Shown: piece by piece, positions 9,163 to 17,196 of the stretch
Layout: each line of letters opens with the position of its first letter
How positions within the stretch are numbered: position 1 is the stretch's first letter
NCBI RefSeq assembly: GCF_009905215.1
Contig: NZ_CP047593.1
Coordinates: forward strand, 3,228,900 to 3,292,899
Length of the DNA: 64,000 bases
Source: Tichowtungia aerotolerans
Lineage (GTDB): Bacteria; Verrucomicrobiota; Kiritimatiellia; Kiritimatiellales; Tichowtungiaceae
Reading direction: 5' to 3'
Position numbers and translations under genes: made by a program
Notes under the pieces: model-generated
What the model saw: the letters and a program-made list of their open reading frames with translations, nothing else
The model's database searches: none
Told to the model about the DNA's origin: nothing

Positions 9163-12100
9163 ATGCATTTTTATCCGAGTAAAAAAAATAAAGTAATGCG
9201 GTGGGTAATTGGAGTGGCTGTTTCAGTTTTAGCTGCAATGGCCGTTGCAGAAAGTCCGATGGAGAAAATGCGTGCGGATCAGCTGGTTAAAGAGGCTGAT
9301 TTCCTTCTGAACAGCGGAGATACTGACGCTGCGATCCCTTACCTGGATGCTTATCTGGAGCGGATGAAGGATGTCGAGGAAATCCGAGTAAGTGCCATGA
9401 AGCAGGATATTCGCTTCAAACTGGCGAAGATTTTCCTGAAAGACAATCTTTCCGGGCGTGCATTGGAGTATCTGAAGGATTATGTGGCAAACCGTCCTGC
9501 GCCCGAATGGCATGAAGCGACGAAACTTTTAGTGGTTTCCTTTTTGGAAGAGCGGGAATTCGAGGCGTGCGTAAGTGCTGCGACCAACGCATTGGCTGGA
9601 CCGCCGGAAGATGTGCGCGCAGCTTTGGATAAAGCCGCGAAAGAAGCTGCGGCGGAAAGCAACCCCAGTGGATACGAATTCGATGAGTATGGGGAGCTGA
9701 TTCAGAAAGGTGATTCTGCTGTTCAGAAAGAGGCCGAAGGGGATTCTTCAGGATATTCGGTCGAGGATCTGGTTGTTCTGAACATGGCTTTAGGACAGGC
9801 TTACACAGAGTTGGGACGGGTTGATGACAGTCTCGAGCCGTTTTCGTATGTGGTCAAATATATGGATGATCCGGTTCGAAAAGGGTTTGCCATTATGCAG
9901 GTGGTTAACGGTCTGGTCGAAAAGAAGGACTTCAAGTCTCTTACAGCATGGATTCCCGAACTGTATCGCACGGATGCCCGTTATGATATTCGCGTGAATA
10001 TGGCTTTGATGAATGCAGCCACGGCTCTTTCTGATGCGAAAGAATATGACAGCGCCTTGCCGCTTTTTCGCATGATTCTTCCTCGGCAGGAGTTGATTGC
10101 TCATCAGGACAAACGGCTGCGGGAGTTGCGGATTGAGGCCGGACTGATTGCTCCGGAGGTTGATCCTGCGGAACATGAAAAACTTTCCTCGAAAGACACG
10201 TTGTTTGGTAAGAGTTACGGCGTTACAGAGGAAACCTTTGTTGAGCGTGGAGATGAAGACAGTATTGAAAAGCCCCCGGAACTCATCGAGCTCGAACAGC
10301 TGGTGGAAACCATCAAAAGCATGCCGCCATATGAAAATGAGGCTGTTTATCGTAATGCCTATCTTTATGACGAGGTGAATCGTCCCTGGGAAGCTGTTCG
10401 TTTCTTTGATCGAATTTACAAGGAAGACCCGGTCAGCGATCTGGGAAAACGTTCTTTTTATGAAGTGATTCGTCTGTTGCTGGATCCTTTAAAGGAAATT
10501 GATGAAGCCGAGCCGAGAGCCTTGGAATATCTGTCTCAGGAGAGGGAAGGACTGGTTCCCCGGCAGATTGCTTATTTGCTGTGCGGAAATTACCAGCAGA
10601 ATCAGCTTCCGGAAAAGGTCAAGGGTCTCTTGCCGATTATTACAGCATTTGTTCCGGATGACAGTACGGTTATTCAGAAGTACGAGTGCGAACTGTATTA
10701 CATGCAGGCTGTTGCAGATCTGGTGATGATGGAATATGAACGGGCAGTGGCATCCTTCCAGAAAATTTTGGATGATTTTCCGGAGTCTCACCAGCAGGAG
10801 AATGCGACTTATTGGCATGCTGCGTCATTGATTTTTCTCCAGAAATTTGAAGAGGCGCTGCCTGAGTTCGAAGCATATTTAGAGAAATATCCGGAAGGAA
10901 CGTGGTGTGCTTCTGCGGTTTTCCAGATCGGAACCTGCTATTTCGGAATGGAAGATCTGGAGAAGGCCAAACAGTATTTCTCCCGGGTTACGGAGACGTA
11001 TCCTGATGCGTCGGTTTGTTCAGACGCATATAACCTGCACGGAGACATTCTTGGATCAGAAGGGTTGCTGGACGAAGCCATCAGCGATTATGCCAATGCA
11101 TTTGTAAAGGCACAAAGCCCGTCTCAGGCCAAATATTCAACGTTCCAGATGGCTCGTGTTTACGAAGCCGAAGACCGCTACGATGAAATCCTGCGTGTGG
11201 TCGGTAATTATCTTGATGCTTATGGCGATGATGCAGATATTGCAGAAGGCATTTTCTGGGTTGGTAAAACGAAGGTGAATCAAGGGAAGGTTGATGAAGC
11301 CGTTCAATCTTATTTTGATGCCATTATCGAATATGGAACTGATTTGGAACAAACCGGCGTTGATTCAATGATCGATGGATTGGTTCATCTGGCCAGGACC
11401 AGTCTGAATGATACTCAGCGCCAGTCGCTCAAGCAAAAACTGAAGGATGTTCAGAAGGAAACCGACAGCCAGACTCTCAGCCTTCGGTTAAGAGCCACGG
11501 TCGCTCAGATTGATGGGACGGAAAAAGAGCTGGGGCAGACGCTGATTCAAGAGCTTGCGGACCTGAACGATGCCGCACCTCCTGTTTTATCGGCCATTTC
11601 AGATGCTTCCTTTGGACTGGAAGACTATTCCCGTGCGGAAGAGATTCTGGATGTATTCCTGAAGAAATTTGAAGATTCGGAGTTTATGCGTCCGGCGTTT
11701 AAACTGCGGGGATATGATCTTTATAAAAAAGGGGAGTATGACGCTGCGCTAGCCCTGATTGATGATGCCCAGGCTCGATACGGAACAGATTATGATGTTG
11801 CGTGGGCCCAGATTTTGAAAGGTCGCTGTTTGGCCGCGCTGAAGCGTTATGACGAAGCTGTAGATGCTCTGACTTCTGTGATGAACGTTCCGGGATGGCG
11901 CGGAGAATCTTATGCAGAGGCTGTTTATCGCTTGGGAGAAGTCGAGGAAGCCGCAGGAGACCTGTTGAAGGCGCATGGATGGTATCAGCGTGCATATTTC
12001 CAGTACAAAGGTTATGCGGATGGATTCTGGGCAGCGGAGGGGTACCTTGGCAGTGCCCGCTGCCTGAGTGCACTGGGATACTCGAAGGAGGCCCGCAATA

Positions 12101-12264
12101 CCTATCGGGGAATGCTCTTCAATAAGTACGTAAACGACCTGCCTCAATGTCAGGTTGCCAGAGAGGCTCTGGGACCGGACGAGTCTCGCGAAATTTATGA
12201 GATGATTGCTTCGGGAGTGGTTACGAACTTCACAGTCACTTTGGATCTTGAGGAAGGCGAATGA
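9163..12264 (+). CDS. Giant periplasmic TPR-repeat protein
   Basis: 1033 aa with an N-terminal signal sequence (KKNKVMRWVIGVAVSVLAA, cleavage near AVAES). The rest is alpha-helical with many tetratricopeptide-type repeats, for example segments around residues 515-640 with A..FQ..LDDFPES and AL.EFEAYLEKYPEG, the spacing seen in BamD/YbgF-like repeats. Being followed by a second TPR protein, ExbB, two ExbD and a TonB-position protein, it is probably the periplasmic scaffold or substrate partner of that proton-driven complex. Comparable TPR-Exb clusters occur in Planctomycetes and Verrucomicrobia. Its stop codon overlaps the next start (ATGA). An in-frame ATG at 9196 is an alternative start closer to the signal-peptide core. 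Confidence 0.8.
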   Translation: MHFYPSKKNKVMRWVIGVAVSVLAAMAVAESPMEKMRADQLVKEADFLLNSGDTDAAIPYLDAYLERMKDVEEIRVSAMKQDIRFKLAKIFLKDNLSGRALEYLKDYVANRPAPEWHEATKLLVVSFLEEREFEACVSAATNALAGPPEDVRAALDKAAKEAAAESNPSGYEFDEYGELIQKGDSAVQKEAEGDSSGYSVEDLVVLNMALGQAYTELGRVDDSLEPFSYVVKYMDDPVRKGFAIMQVVNGLVEKKDFKSLTAWIPELYRTDARYDIRVNMALMNAATALSDAKEYDSALPLFRMILPRQELIAHQDKRLRELRIEAGLIAPEVDPAEHEKLSSKDTLFGKSYGVTEETFVERGDEDSIEKPPELIELEQLVETIKSMPPYENEAVYRNAYLYDEVNRPWEAVRFFDRIYKEDPVSDLGKRSFYEVIRLLLDPLKEIDEAEPRALEYLSQEREGLVPRQIAYLLCGNYQQNQLPEKVKGLLPIITAFVPDDSTVIQKYECELYYMQAVADLVMMEYERAVASFQKILDDFPESHQQENATYWHAASLIFLQKFEEALPEFEAYLEKYPEGTWCASAVFQIGTCYFGMEDLEKAKQYFSRVTETYPDASVCSDAYNLHGDILGSEGLLDEAISDYANAFVKAQSPSQAKYSTFQMARVYEAEDRYDEILRVVGNYLDAYGDDADIAEGIFWVGKTKVNQGKVDEAVQSYFDAIIEYGTDLEQTGVDSMIDGLVHLARTSLNDTQRQSLKQKLKDVQKETDSQTLSLRLRATVAQIDGTEKELGQTLIQELADLNDAAPPVLSAISDASFGLEDYSRAEEILDVFLKKFEDSEFMRPAFKLRGYDLYKKGEYDAALALIDDAQARYGTDYDVAWAQILKGRCLAALKRYDEAVDALTSVMNVPGWRGESYAEAVYRLGEVEEAAGDLLKAHGWYQRAYFQYKGYADGFWAAEGYLGSARCLSALGYSKEARNTYRGMLFNKYVNDLPQCQVAREALGPDESREIYEMIASGVVTNFTVTLDLEEGE

Positions 12265-13097
12265 TGAAACGGATTGTAATTTTGCTGACATCTGTACTGT
12301 GCTGTCTGGCGTCAGCTCAGGAGTCCCGGACGCTGAATGCCAAACTGAATCGAGCGGATGGAAAAGCTTTTCGCGTGATTTTGGAAGACTGTGACGGCAC
12401 CCATCTGACCTATAGCCTCGAGAGCGGGCGTGAATCCAAAACGCTTCCTCTCGTGGATATCAAAGAGCTGGAGATTCAGCTTCCGAAACTGAGCCTTGAT
12501 GCCCTGCAGGCAAAACTTGTTGCAGCGGAATATGCCGAGGTTGTTTCTGCATTGGAGCCGGTTGTCGGTGGAGCCGGTATTTATATGGTGGTTCCCAACA
12601 ACGCGGTGTCTCTGTATGCTCTGCTGACTAAAGCATATTTGCGTAATGGCGATATTGAAAAAGCCAGAGGTTCGGCCGAACAGTTGAAGGCTGTTTCCGA
12701 TGCTGCAGTGAAAAAGCAGGCGCTGGCAACGATTGCACAGTGTGTTCTGGAGGCGGGGGAGCTGGATGAGGCCGGGAGGCTGATTGGCGAGCTGAGCGAT
12801 CCCGTGGCAAAACTCTATTTAACCGCGCGTTTGCAGCGGGCGGCAGGGCAGAGTAAAGAGGCAATACAGACAGTCATCGATCTGATCGCCTCTTATCCCA
12901 ACGACCACAATTGGATGCCGCAGACAGAATATCTGGATGCCCAGCTTTATTTGGATCTGGGAATGCCGGATTCTGCCGCTGAAGTGGCCCATCAGGTGAT
13001 GGTCCTTTATCCGAGGTCTGAATTTAAGGTCGAAGCGCAGAAGCTTCTGGAAGAGATCAACCGGTTAACCGAAGAAGAGTCCGTACAGGCGGAATGA
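12261..13097 (+). CDS. Second exported TPR protein of the Exb cluster
   Basis: 278 aa, overlapping the upstream stop by 4 bp with GAGGAAGGCG as ribosome site; a second ATG at 12264 is equally usable. Signal peptide MMKRIVILLTSVLCCLASA. Residues 20-75 form a small beta domain (LNRADGKAFRVILEDCDG..LTYSLESG) like the SHD1-type start of the 15963 gene. The remainder is TPR-like helices with a closing VLYPRSEFKVEAQKLLEEIN. Likely periplasmic and part of the same envelope complex. No specific function is known. Confidence 0.7.
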   Translation: MMKRIVILLTSVLCCLASAQESRTLNAKLNRADGKAFRVILEDCDGTHLTYSLESGRESKTLPLVDIKELEIQLPKLSLDALQAKLVAAEYAEVVSALEPVVGGAGIYMVVPNNAVSLYALLTKAYLRNGDIEKARGSAEQLKAVSDAAVKKQALATIAQCVLEAGELDEAGRLIGELSDPVAKLYLTARLQRAAGQSKEAIQTVIDLIASYPNDHNWMPQTEYLDAQLYLDLGMPDSAAEVAHQVMVLYPRSEFKVEAQKLLEEINRLTEEESVQAE

Positions 13098-13111
13098 GAA
13101 TGGAGGAAACG

Positions 13112-13885
13112 ATGAAGAAGACAGGAATTGCAATCATGGTGCTGCTTGGAGCGGCAGGGGTGGTCTTTGGGCAGGAGGCGGCTCCGGAAGCTGCGGCGCT
13201 GACGACCGAGAACGCCACGCTGTGGCAGTTGATCAAAACCGGTGGTATCACCATGATTCCTCTGGGGATCCTCTCCTTTGCGATGGTGACCTTCATCGTG
13301 CAGAACTTTTTCTCCCTGCGTGAAAAGACCCTGCTGCACACTGAAATGCTTCCGGAGCTTCTCGAGATGATGCTCTCCAAGAAGGTTCGTCATGCGCTGA
13401 TCTACTGCCGCAAGCATCCCTCCATGTTCACCAACACCTTTGCCGCCGGACTTGAGCGCTGCATGAAAGGTGAAGTCAGCTTTGATAAAGTACATGAAGC
13501 GGTTGAAGAAGCCTCGGTTGAACAGATGACCCAGCTGATGAAACCGATCGACTATCTCTCCATCATCGGTGCAACATCCCCGATGCTCGGGCTGCTCGGT
13601 ACCGTTATGGGTATGATCAAGGCCTTCCAGACCATGGGAACACAGGGAATGGGTAAACCGGAAGTGCTCGCCGGGAACATCGGTGAGGCTCTGATCACCA
13701 CCGCGACCGGACTGATCATCGCGATTCCGGCGATGGCCTTCTTCTTCTACTTCAAAAAGCGTTTCGACAAAACCCTGGCCACCCTCGGCCGTAACCTCAG
13801 CTACCTGTTCGATGCTCTCGAAACCGGAGAGAAACCGCTGACGTTTATGGATGTGGAAGCGCTTGAACAAATGGGTGATGAATAG
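13112..13885 (+). CDS. exbB: ExbB/TolQ/MotA-family proton channel
   Basis: 257 aa. The ATG at 13112 is preferred over 13094 because GGAGG (13102-13106) sits at the right distance. After a signal-like N-terminus and an Ala/Glu-rich linker come a first membrane helix (about 45-65), a cytoplasmic loop, and the two conserved helices with TSPMLGLLGTVMGMI and GNIGEALITTATGLIIAIPA, the hallmark of ExbB/TolQ. With ExbD it forms the inner-membrane motor that turns proton flow into work on the envelope. The N-terminal signal-peptide extension is common in ExbB proteins of this phylum group. Operon position between TPR and ExbD genes supports the call. Confidence 0.92.
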   Translation: MKKTGIAIMVLLGAAGVVFGQEAAPEAAALTTENATLWQLIKTGGITMIPLGILSFAMVTFIVQNFFSLREKTLLHTEMLPELLEMMLSKKVRHALIYCRKHPSMFTNTFAAGLERCMKGEVSFDKVHEAVEEASVEQMTQLMKPIDYLSIIGATSPMLGLLGTVMGMIKAFQTMGTQGMGKPEVLAGNIGEALITTATGLIIAIPAMAFFFYFKKRFDKTLATLGRNLSYLFDALETGEKPLTFMDVEALEQMGDE

Positions 13886-13913
13886 TGTCTGAGCCTTCTG
13901 ACGGGAAAGAACC

Positions 13914-14327
13914 ATGAAAATTCATGCCAAAAGAAATGACGATGAAGTTGCCGTCGACATGTCGCCCATGATCGATCTGGTGTTTCTTCTGCTGATCTTT
14001 TTTCTGGTGGCTTCAGCGGTGATCAAGATCGACAAGGTTCCGATTGAAGTGCCTTCGGCGGTTTACGCGAAGGTTCCGGAAGACGAAACGGGTCGTTTTG
14101 CGATCACGGTGAATGCAGACGATGAGATGTTCATTGGACCGGCCTCGGATCTGGTTGCACTGGAAGAGCTCACCGACCGGTTGAGGTCGGAGATCGAGGC
14201 GGACCCGGAGCTGCGGATCGTCATCCGGGCGGACAAGCAGGTGAAATACGGCGCGAATGAGAAGATCATGGAGGCCTGTGCGGAAGCGGGGGCGAACGAC
14301 CTGATCTTTGCGGCCTTTGAGGAATAG
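13914..14327 (+). CDS. exbD: ExbD/TolR-family protein (first copy)
   Basis: 137 aa. One membrane helix near the N-terminus contains the family signature MIDLVFLLLIFFLVAS, whose Asp is the proton-carrying residue of ExbD. A periplasmic domain with IVIRADKQVKYGANEKIMEAC follows, the usual ExbD ending. Works with ExbB. Shares the fold and length of the next gene but is clearly diverged, so the two probably form a hetero-dimeric peptidoglycan-side arm. Confidence 0.9.
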   Translation: MKIHAKRNDDEVAVDMSPMIDLVFLLLIFFLVASAVIKIDKVPIEVPSAVYAKVPEDETGRFAITVNADDEMFIGPASDLVALEELTDRLRSEIEADPELRIVIRADKQVKYGANEKIMEACAEAGANDLIFAAFEE

Positions 14328-14347
14328 ATGTTTAGCAGGAGAGAGAC

Positions 14348-14788
14348 GTGAATTTAAGCAAGCGAAACAATGCAGGAGAAGCGAAGATGGAGCTTCAGAT
14401 CGCGCCGTTGATTGACGTGGTGTTCCTGCTGCTCATCTATTTTATGGTCACCGCCTCGCTGATCAAAAAAGAAGGAGATATCTCCTTCGTATTGCCGGCA
14501 AACATTCCGGCCGAAGAAATGGTGAATGTTCCGGTCGAGCTGTTGATTGAAATCACCTCAGACGGAACCGTTATGGCCGAGGGGCTTCGTTTCGCGGCGG
14601 AGGATCGGGTGCTGACCGATCTGACGACGCAGGTTGTCGGCCTGAAGGAAATCGCCAAATCTCAGCAGTCTCCGTTTGCTGTTAATCTTTTGCCGGATCG
14701 CGAAGCTTTTCACGTTCGAGTGATTGATGTGATGGACGCCTGTGCCGCTGCCGGCGTTAAGAATCTAAGTTTCAGTAAAAGCATGTAG
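14348..14788 (+). CDS. exbD: ExbD/TolR-family protein (second copy)
   Basis: 146 aa from a GTG at 14348 with AGGAGAGAG just upstream. Signature helix LIDVVFLLLIYFMVTASL with the conserved Asp, then a periplasmic domain ending in VIDVMDACAAAGVKNLSF. The second ExbD of the cluster; duplicated exbD genes behind one exbB are frequent in Planctomycetes and Verrucomicrobia. Confidence 0.9.
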   Translation: MNLSKRNNAGEAKMELQIAPLIDVVFLLLIYFMVTASLIKKEGDISFVLPANIPAEEMVNVPVELLIEITSDGTVMAEGLRFAAEDRVLTDLTTQVVGLKEIAKSQQSPFAVNLLPDREAFHVRVIDVMDACAAAGVKNLSFSKSM

Positions 14789-14796
14789 GGGTTGTC

Positions 14797-15945
14797 TTGA
14801 AAAAGGTTGTAAAAAGAACAAAGGGTTTGATCAAAGGTCGGTCGCCGGCCGTGTTGGTCAGTGCGGCAATTCATGCGGCTTTGCTGCTGAGCGCCGGAGT
14901 TTTTGTGGTGTTTCAGATTGTGGACAGAAAAGAAGTTCAGTTTGTTCCTCACAAGGTGGAACGTCCGAAAATGAAGCTTAAAAAACTTCGCGTTAAGGTT
15001 AAGCAGACGGTCAAGCCGCGGAAAACCACGGAACGAATCACGTCCTCCCGGCGCTCCAATATTATGCCGGACATTCAGTTGCCGAAAATGAGCAGCATGG
15101 GGTCCGGTCTGGATGAAGGAATCGGCGGATTCCAGATGATGGCTGATCTCTCCCAGATGGGCCTGATGGGAACCGATCGCTCTGTTGGGAACGACTTCGA
15201 GGGGACTTATTATTATCTGATGCTGAAACGTAATGGAACACCATATCCCGGCATGAGTAATGAAGCGGGAGCTCGGGATCCTATTCATGGAGAGATGGCC
15301 AAGGTGATTAAAGAGTTTCTGAGCAGTGGATGGGACCCCAAGGTTTTTGATCCATTCTGGCGATCCCCGAAAAAACTGTATGCCACACAGATTTTTGTGC
15401 CTCCGGTCAGTTCCACTCTGGCTCCGGAAAAGTTTGGAGATACGGATCGTACCCATGAAGCAGCGTTCTGGGTGGCGCATTACAAGGGAGAAATCGGACA
15501 TAAAACCGGTGGTCGATTCCGTTTTTGGGGCATTGGTGATGACATCATGTTTGTTCGTCTGAATGGAAAAATCGTTCTGGATGCCGGTTGGACGAATGTT
15601 CATGAAGCGGACTGGTCCGGGTGGCGCAGCAGTGCGAAAGAGCACCGGAAGTATCAGATCAGTCATACTTTGTACCGGGTTGGCGATTGGTTCGAATTAA
15701 AGCCGGGTGAAACGATGGATATGGAAGTGTTGATCGGCGAGGTTCCCGGTGGAGGATATATGGCGTTGCTGATGGTCCAGGAAGAAGGCGTTGAGTATCC
15801 GGAACGAGACCTTTCAACTGGCGGGCCGCTGCTTCCTGTTTTTAAAACAATGGAGACGCCGGAGCATCTAATTGATGAAATGATGTACACCCTGCCTAGT
15901 GGGCATGTCGACCTTTACGGCGGCCCGATTTTCAGTGCCCATTGA
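14797..15945 (+). CDS. TonB-position protein with PA14-like periplasmic domain
   Basis: 382 aa from a TTG at 14797 (TAGGGG upstream). One N-terminal membrane helix (about 20-45), then a Lys/Arg-rich stretch (RPKMKLKKLRVKVK and onward to about 90) as in TonB linkers, then a Met/Gly-rich segment (residues about 88-130). Residues 140-340 do not look like the TonB C-terminal fold. They carry GGRFRFWGIGDDIMFVRLNG followed by VLDAGW, which resembles a PA14 sugar- or protein-binding domain. It stands where tonB or tolA is expected, so it probably couples the ExbB/ExbD motor to an outer target. Whether it contacts a TonB-dependent receptor cannot be told from the sequence. Confidence 0.65.
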   Translation: MKKVVKRTKGLIKGRSPAVLVSAAIHAALLLSAGVFVVFQIVDRKEVQFVPHKVERPKMKLKKLRVKVKQTVKPRKTTERITSSRRSNIMPDIQLPKMSSMGSGLDEGIGGFQMMADLSQMGLMGTDRSVGNDFEGTYYYLMLKRNGTPYPGMSNEAGARDPIHGEMAKVIKEFLSSGWDPKVFDPFWRSPKKLYATQIFVPPVSSTLAPEKFGDTDRTHEAAFWVAHYKGEIGHKTGGRFRFWGIGDDIMFVRLNGKIVLDAGWTNVHEADWSGWRSSAKEHRKYQISHTLYRVGDWFELKPGETMDMEVLIGEVPGGGYMALLMVQEEGVEYPERDLSTGGPLLPVFKTMETPEHLIDEMMYTLPSGHVDLYGGPIFSAH

Positions 15946-15962
15946 TTTTCTGGAATGATATC

Positions 15963-16730
15963 ATGAAAAAAATCTATTTTATTCTGGCGGTTTTATGCAT
16001 CTGCGTAACAGCAGGGAAAGCGTATGAGCTGCGTGACTGGGAAGATGTTGATGGAAACCGCTTTAAAGGACGTTTTGTCCGAGAACTGTTTGGTAAACTG
16101 ACGATTGAAGATGATGAAGGAAATCAGTCGACGTTTGAGATCGCGGACCTTTCTGATATGGATAAAAAATATATTCGGGTAATGATTCCTCCTAAGGTCG
16201 AAGTGGTTGTTCGGGCGGAAACAAAGCGGTTGCCCAAACGTCCGGCGGACTTGACCCGGGATGATATTGAAGATGTCTATTGGCTCTCTGCCGACATTAC
16301 GAAGAAAAGCCAGCGACCGTTTACCAGTCGATTGAATGTAGAGGCATTTCTGGTCGCTGACGAATATGAAGGTGATAATTATATCCTTCTCGGGCGTTTT
16401 GAAGACAGTTTCCTGCTGCTCGAAGAAAAGGATTATGGTTATACCTATAAGAGCCCAAAAGTTCAGTGCACGTTGTTCAGTCAGCTGAGTACTGGAGAGC
16501 GTAAGGGTGAATTGTATAAGGGGCATATTTTCATTATTACTTCCCAGCAAGGCGATGTCGTGTTTACGCATTCCAGTCTTCCAAAATGGATGCAGGAGCC
16601 GGAAATGATTGAAAAACTTCGGGATCTTTCAGTTCGTGGCGCGCCATCGGTGCGTAGTCGGCATTTCAATAAAGAGGGCGAGAAAGTGCATCCTCCACAA
16701 CCGCGATACTGCCCGATTACCACAAATTAA
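15963..16730 (+). CDS. Exported SHD1-like protein, last of the Exb cluster
   Basis: 255 aa from the ATG at 15963. An in-frame start at 15942 overlaps the upstream gene but would put a polar extension before the signal peptide MKKIYFILAVLCICVTAGKA. Residues 22-75 form a small beta domain (LRDWEDVDGNRFKGRF then FEIADLSDMDKKYI) of the SLA1-homology-1 type often attached to secreted PVC proteins. The middle and C-terminal parts are not recognised. Probably a periplasmic accessory of the same complex. Confidence 0.65.
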   Translation: MKKIYFILAVLCICVTAGKAYELRDWEDVDGNRFKGRFVRELFGKLTIEDDEGNQSTFEIADLSDMDKKYIRVMIPPKVEVVVRAETKRLPKRPADLTRDDIEDVYWLSADITKKSQRPFTSRLNVEAFLVADEYEGDNYILLGRFEDSFLLLEEKDYGYTYKSPKVQCTLFSQLSTGERKGELYKGHIFIITSQQGDVVFTHSSLPKWMQEPEMIEKLRDLSVRGAPSVRSRHFNKEGEKVHPPQPRYCPITTN

Positions 16731-16758
16731 CGACCTGAAGACAGCCGGAGAATATAAC

Positions 16759-17196
16759 TTGAAACTTCTGATTAAACCTCACAACGAAACCGCCCGTGAA
16801 TTTTATGCGGAGCATGGTCACTTCCATGATGGCGATGCCGGGCTGGATCTGTATGTGCTTGAAGATATTACTTTTGAGCCGGGCGAAACCAAACTGATCA
16901 AGCTTGGGGTTTCCTGCGAACCGGATGACGGACGGGCTTATTATCTTTTTCCGCGTTCCAGTATTTCGAAAACGCCATTACGCATGTCGAATTCCATCGG
17001 CCTGATTGATGGCGGCTACCGCGGCGAGATCATGGCGTCCTGCGATAACATCAAAGATTACACCTTTACTGCTGAAAAAGGGCAGCGGCTCTTCCAGTTG
17101 GTTGCGACGGACAGCTCGCCCATTCATTATGAGTTGGTTGATGATCTGTCCGAAACCACTCGAGGTTCGGGCGGTTTCGGAAGTACCGGGATATAA
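16759..17196 (+). CDS. dut: Deoxyuridine 5'-triphosphate nucleotidohydrolase
   Basis: 145 aa from a TTG at 16759, chosen because GGAG lies 8 bp upstream and the protein then has normal dUTPase length; a start near 16609 would overlap the preceding gene in another frame. All five trimeric-dUTPase motifs are visible: GDAGLDL, PRSSIS, IGLIDGGYRGEI, KGQRLFQLV and the C-terminal RGSGGFGSTG arm. Hydrolyses dUTP to dUMP and PPi, keeping uracil out of DNA. Its stop codon directly abuts the stop codon of the convergent gene. Confidence 0.92.
   Translation: MKLLIKPHNETAREFYAEHGHFHDGDAGLDLYVLEDITFEPGETKLIKLGVSCEPDDGRAYYLFPRSSISKTPLRMSNSIGLIDGGYRGEIMASCDNIKDYTFTAEKGQRLFQLVATDSSPIHYELVDDLSETTRGSGGFGSTGI

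Noticed and set aside
13007-13915. Long minus-strand open frame (302 codons) opposite exbB
   Set aside because: It is antisense to a clear ExbB gene, is rich in His/Arg/Gly as expected of a shadow frame, and lacks a ribosome site and any known family.
14710-15666. 318-codon minus-strand frame opposite the TonB-position gene
   Set aside because: The plus-strand gene fits the operon spacing and carries a membrane helix and PA14-like motif; the opposite frame has none of this.
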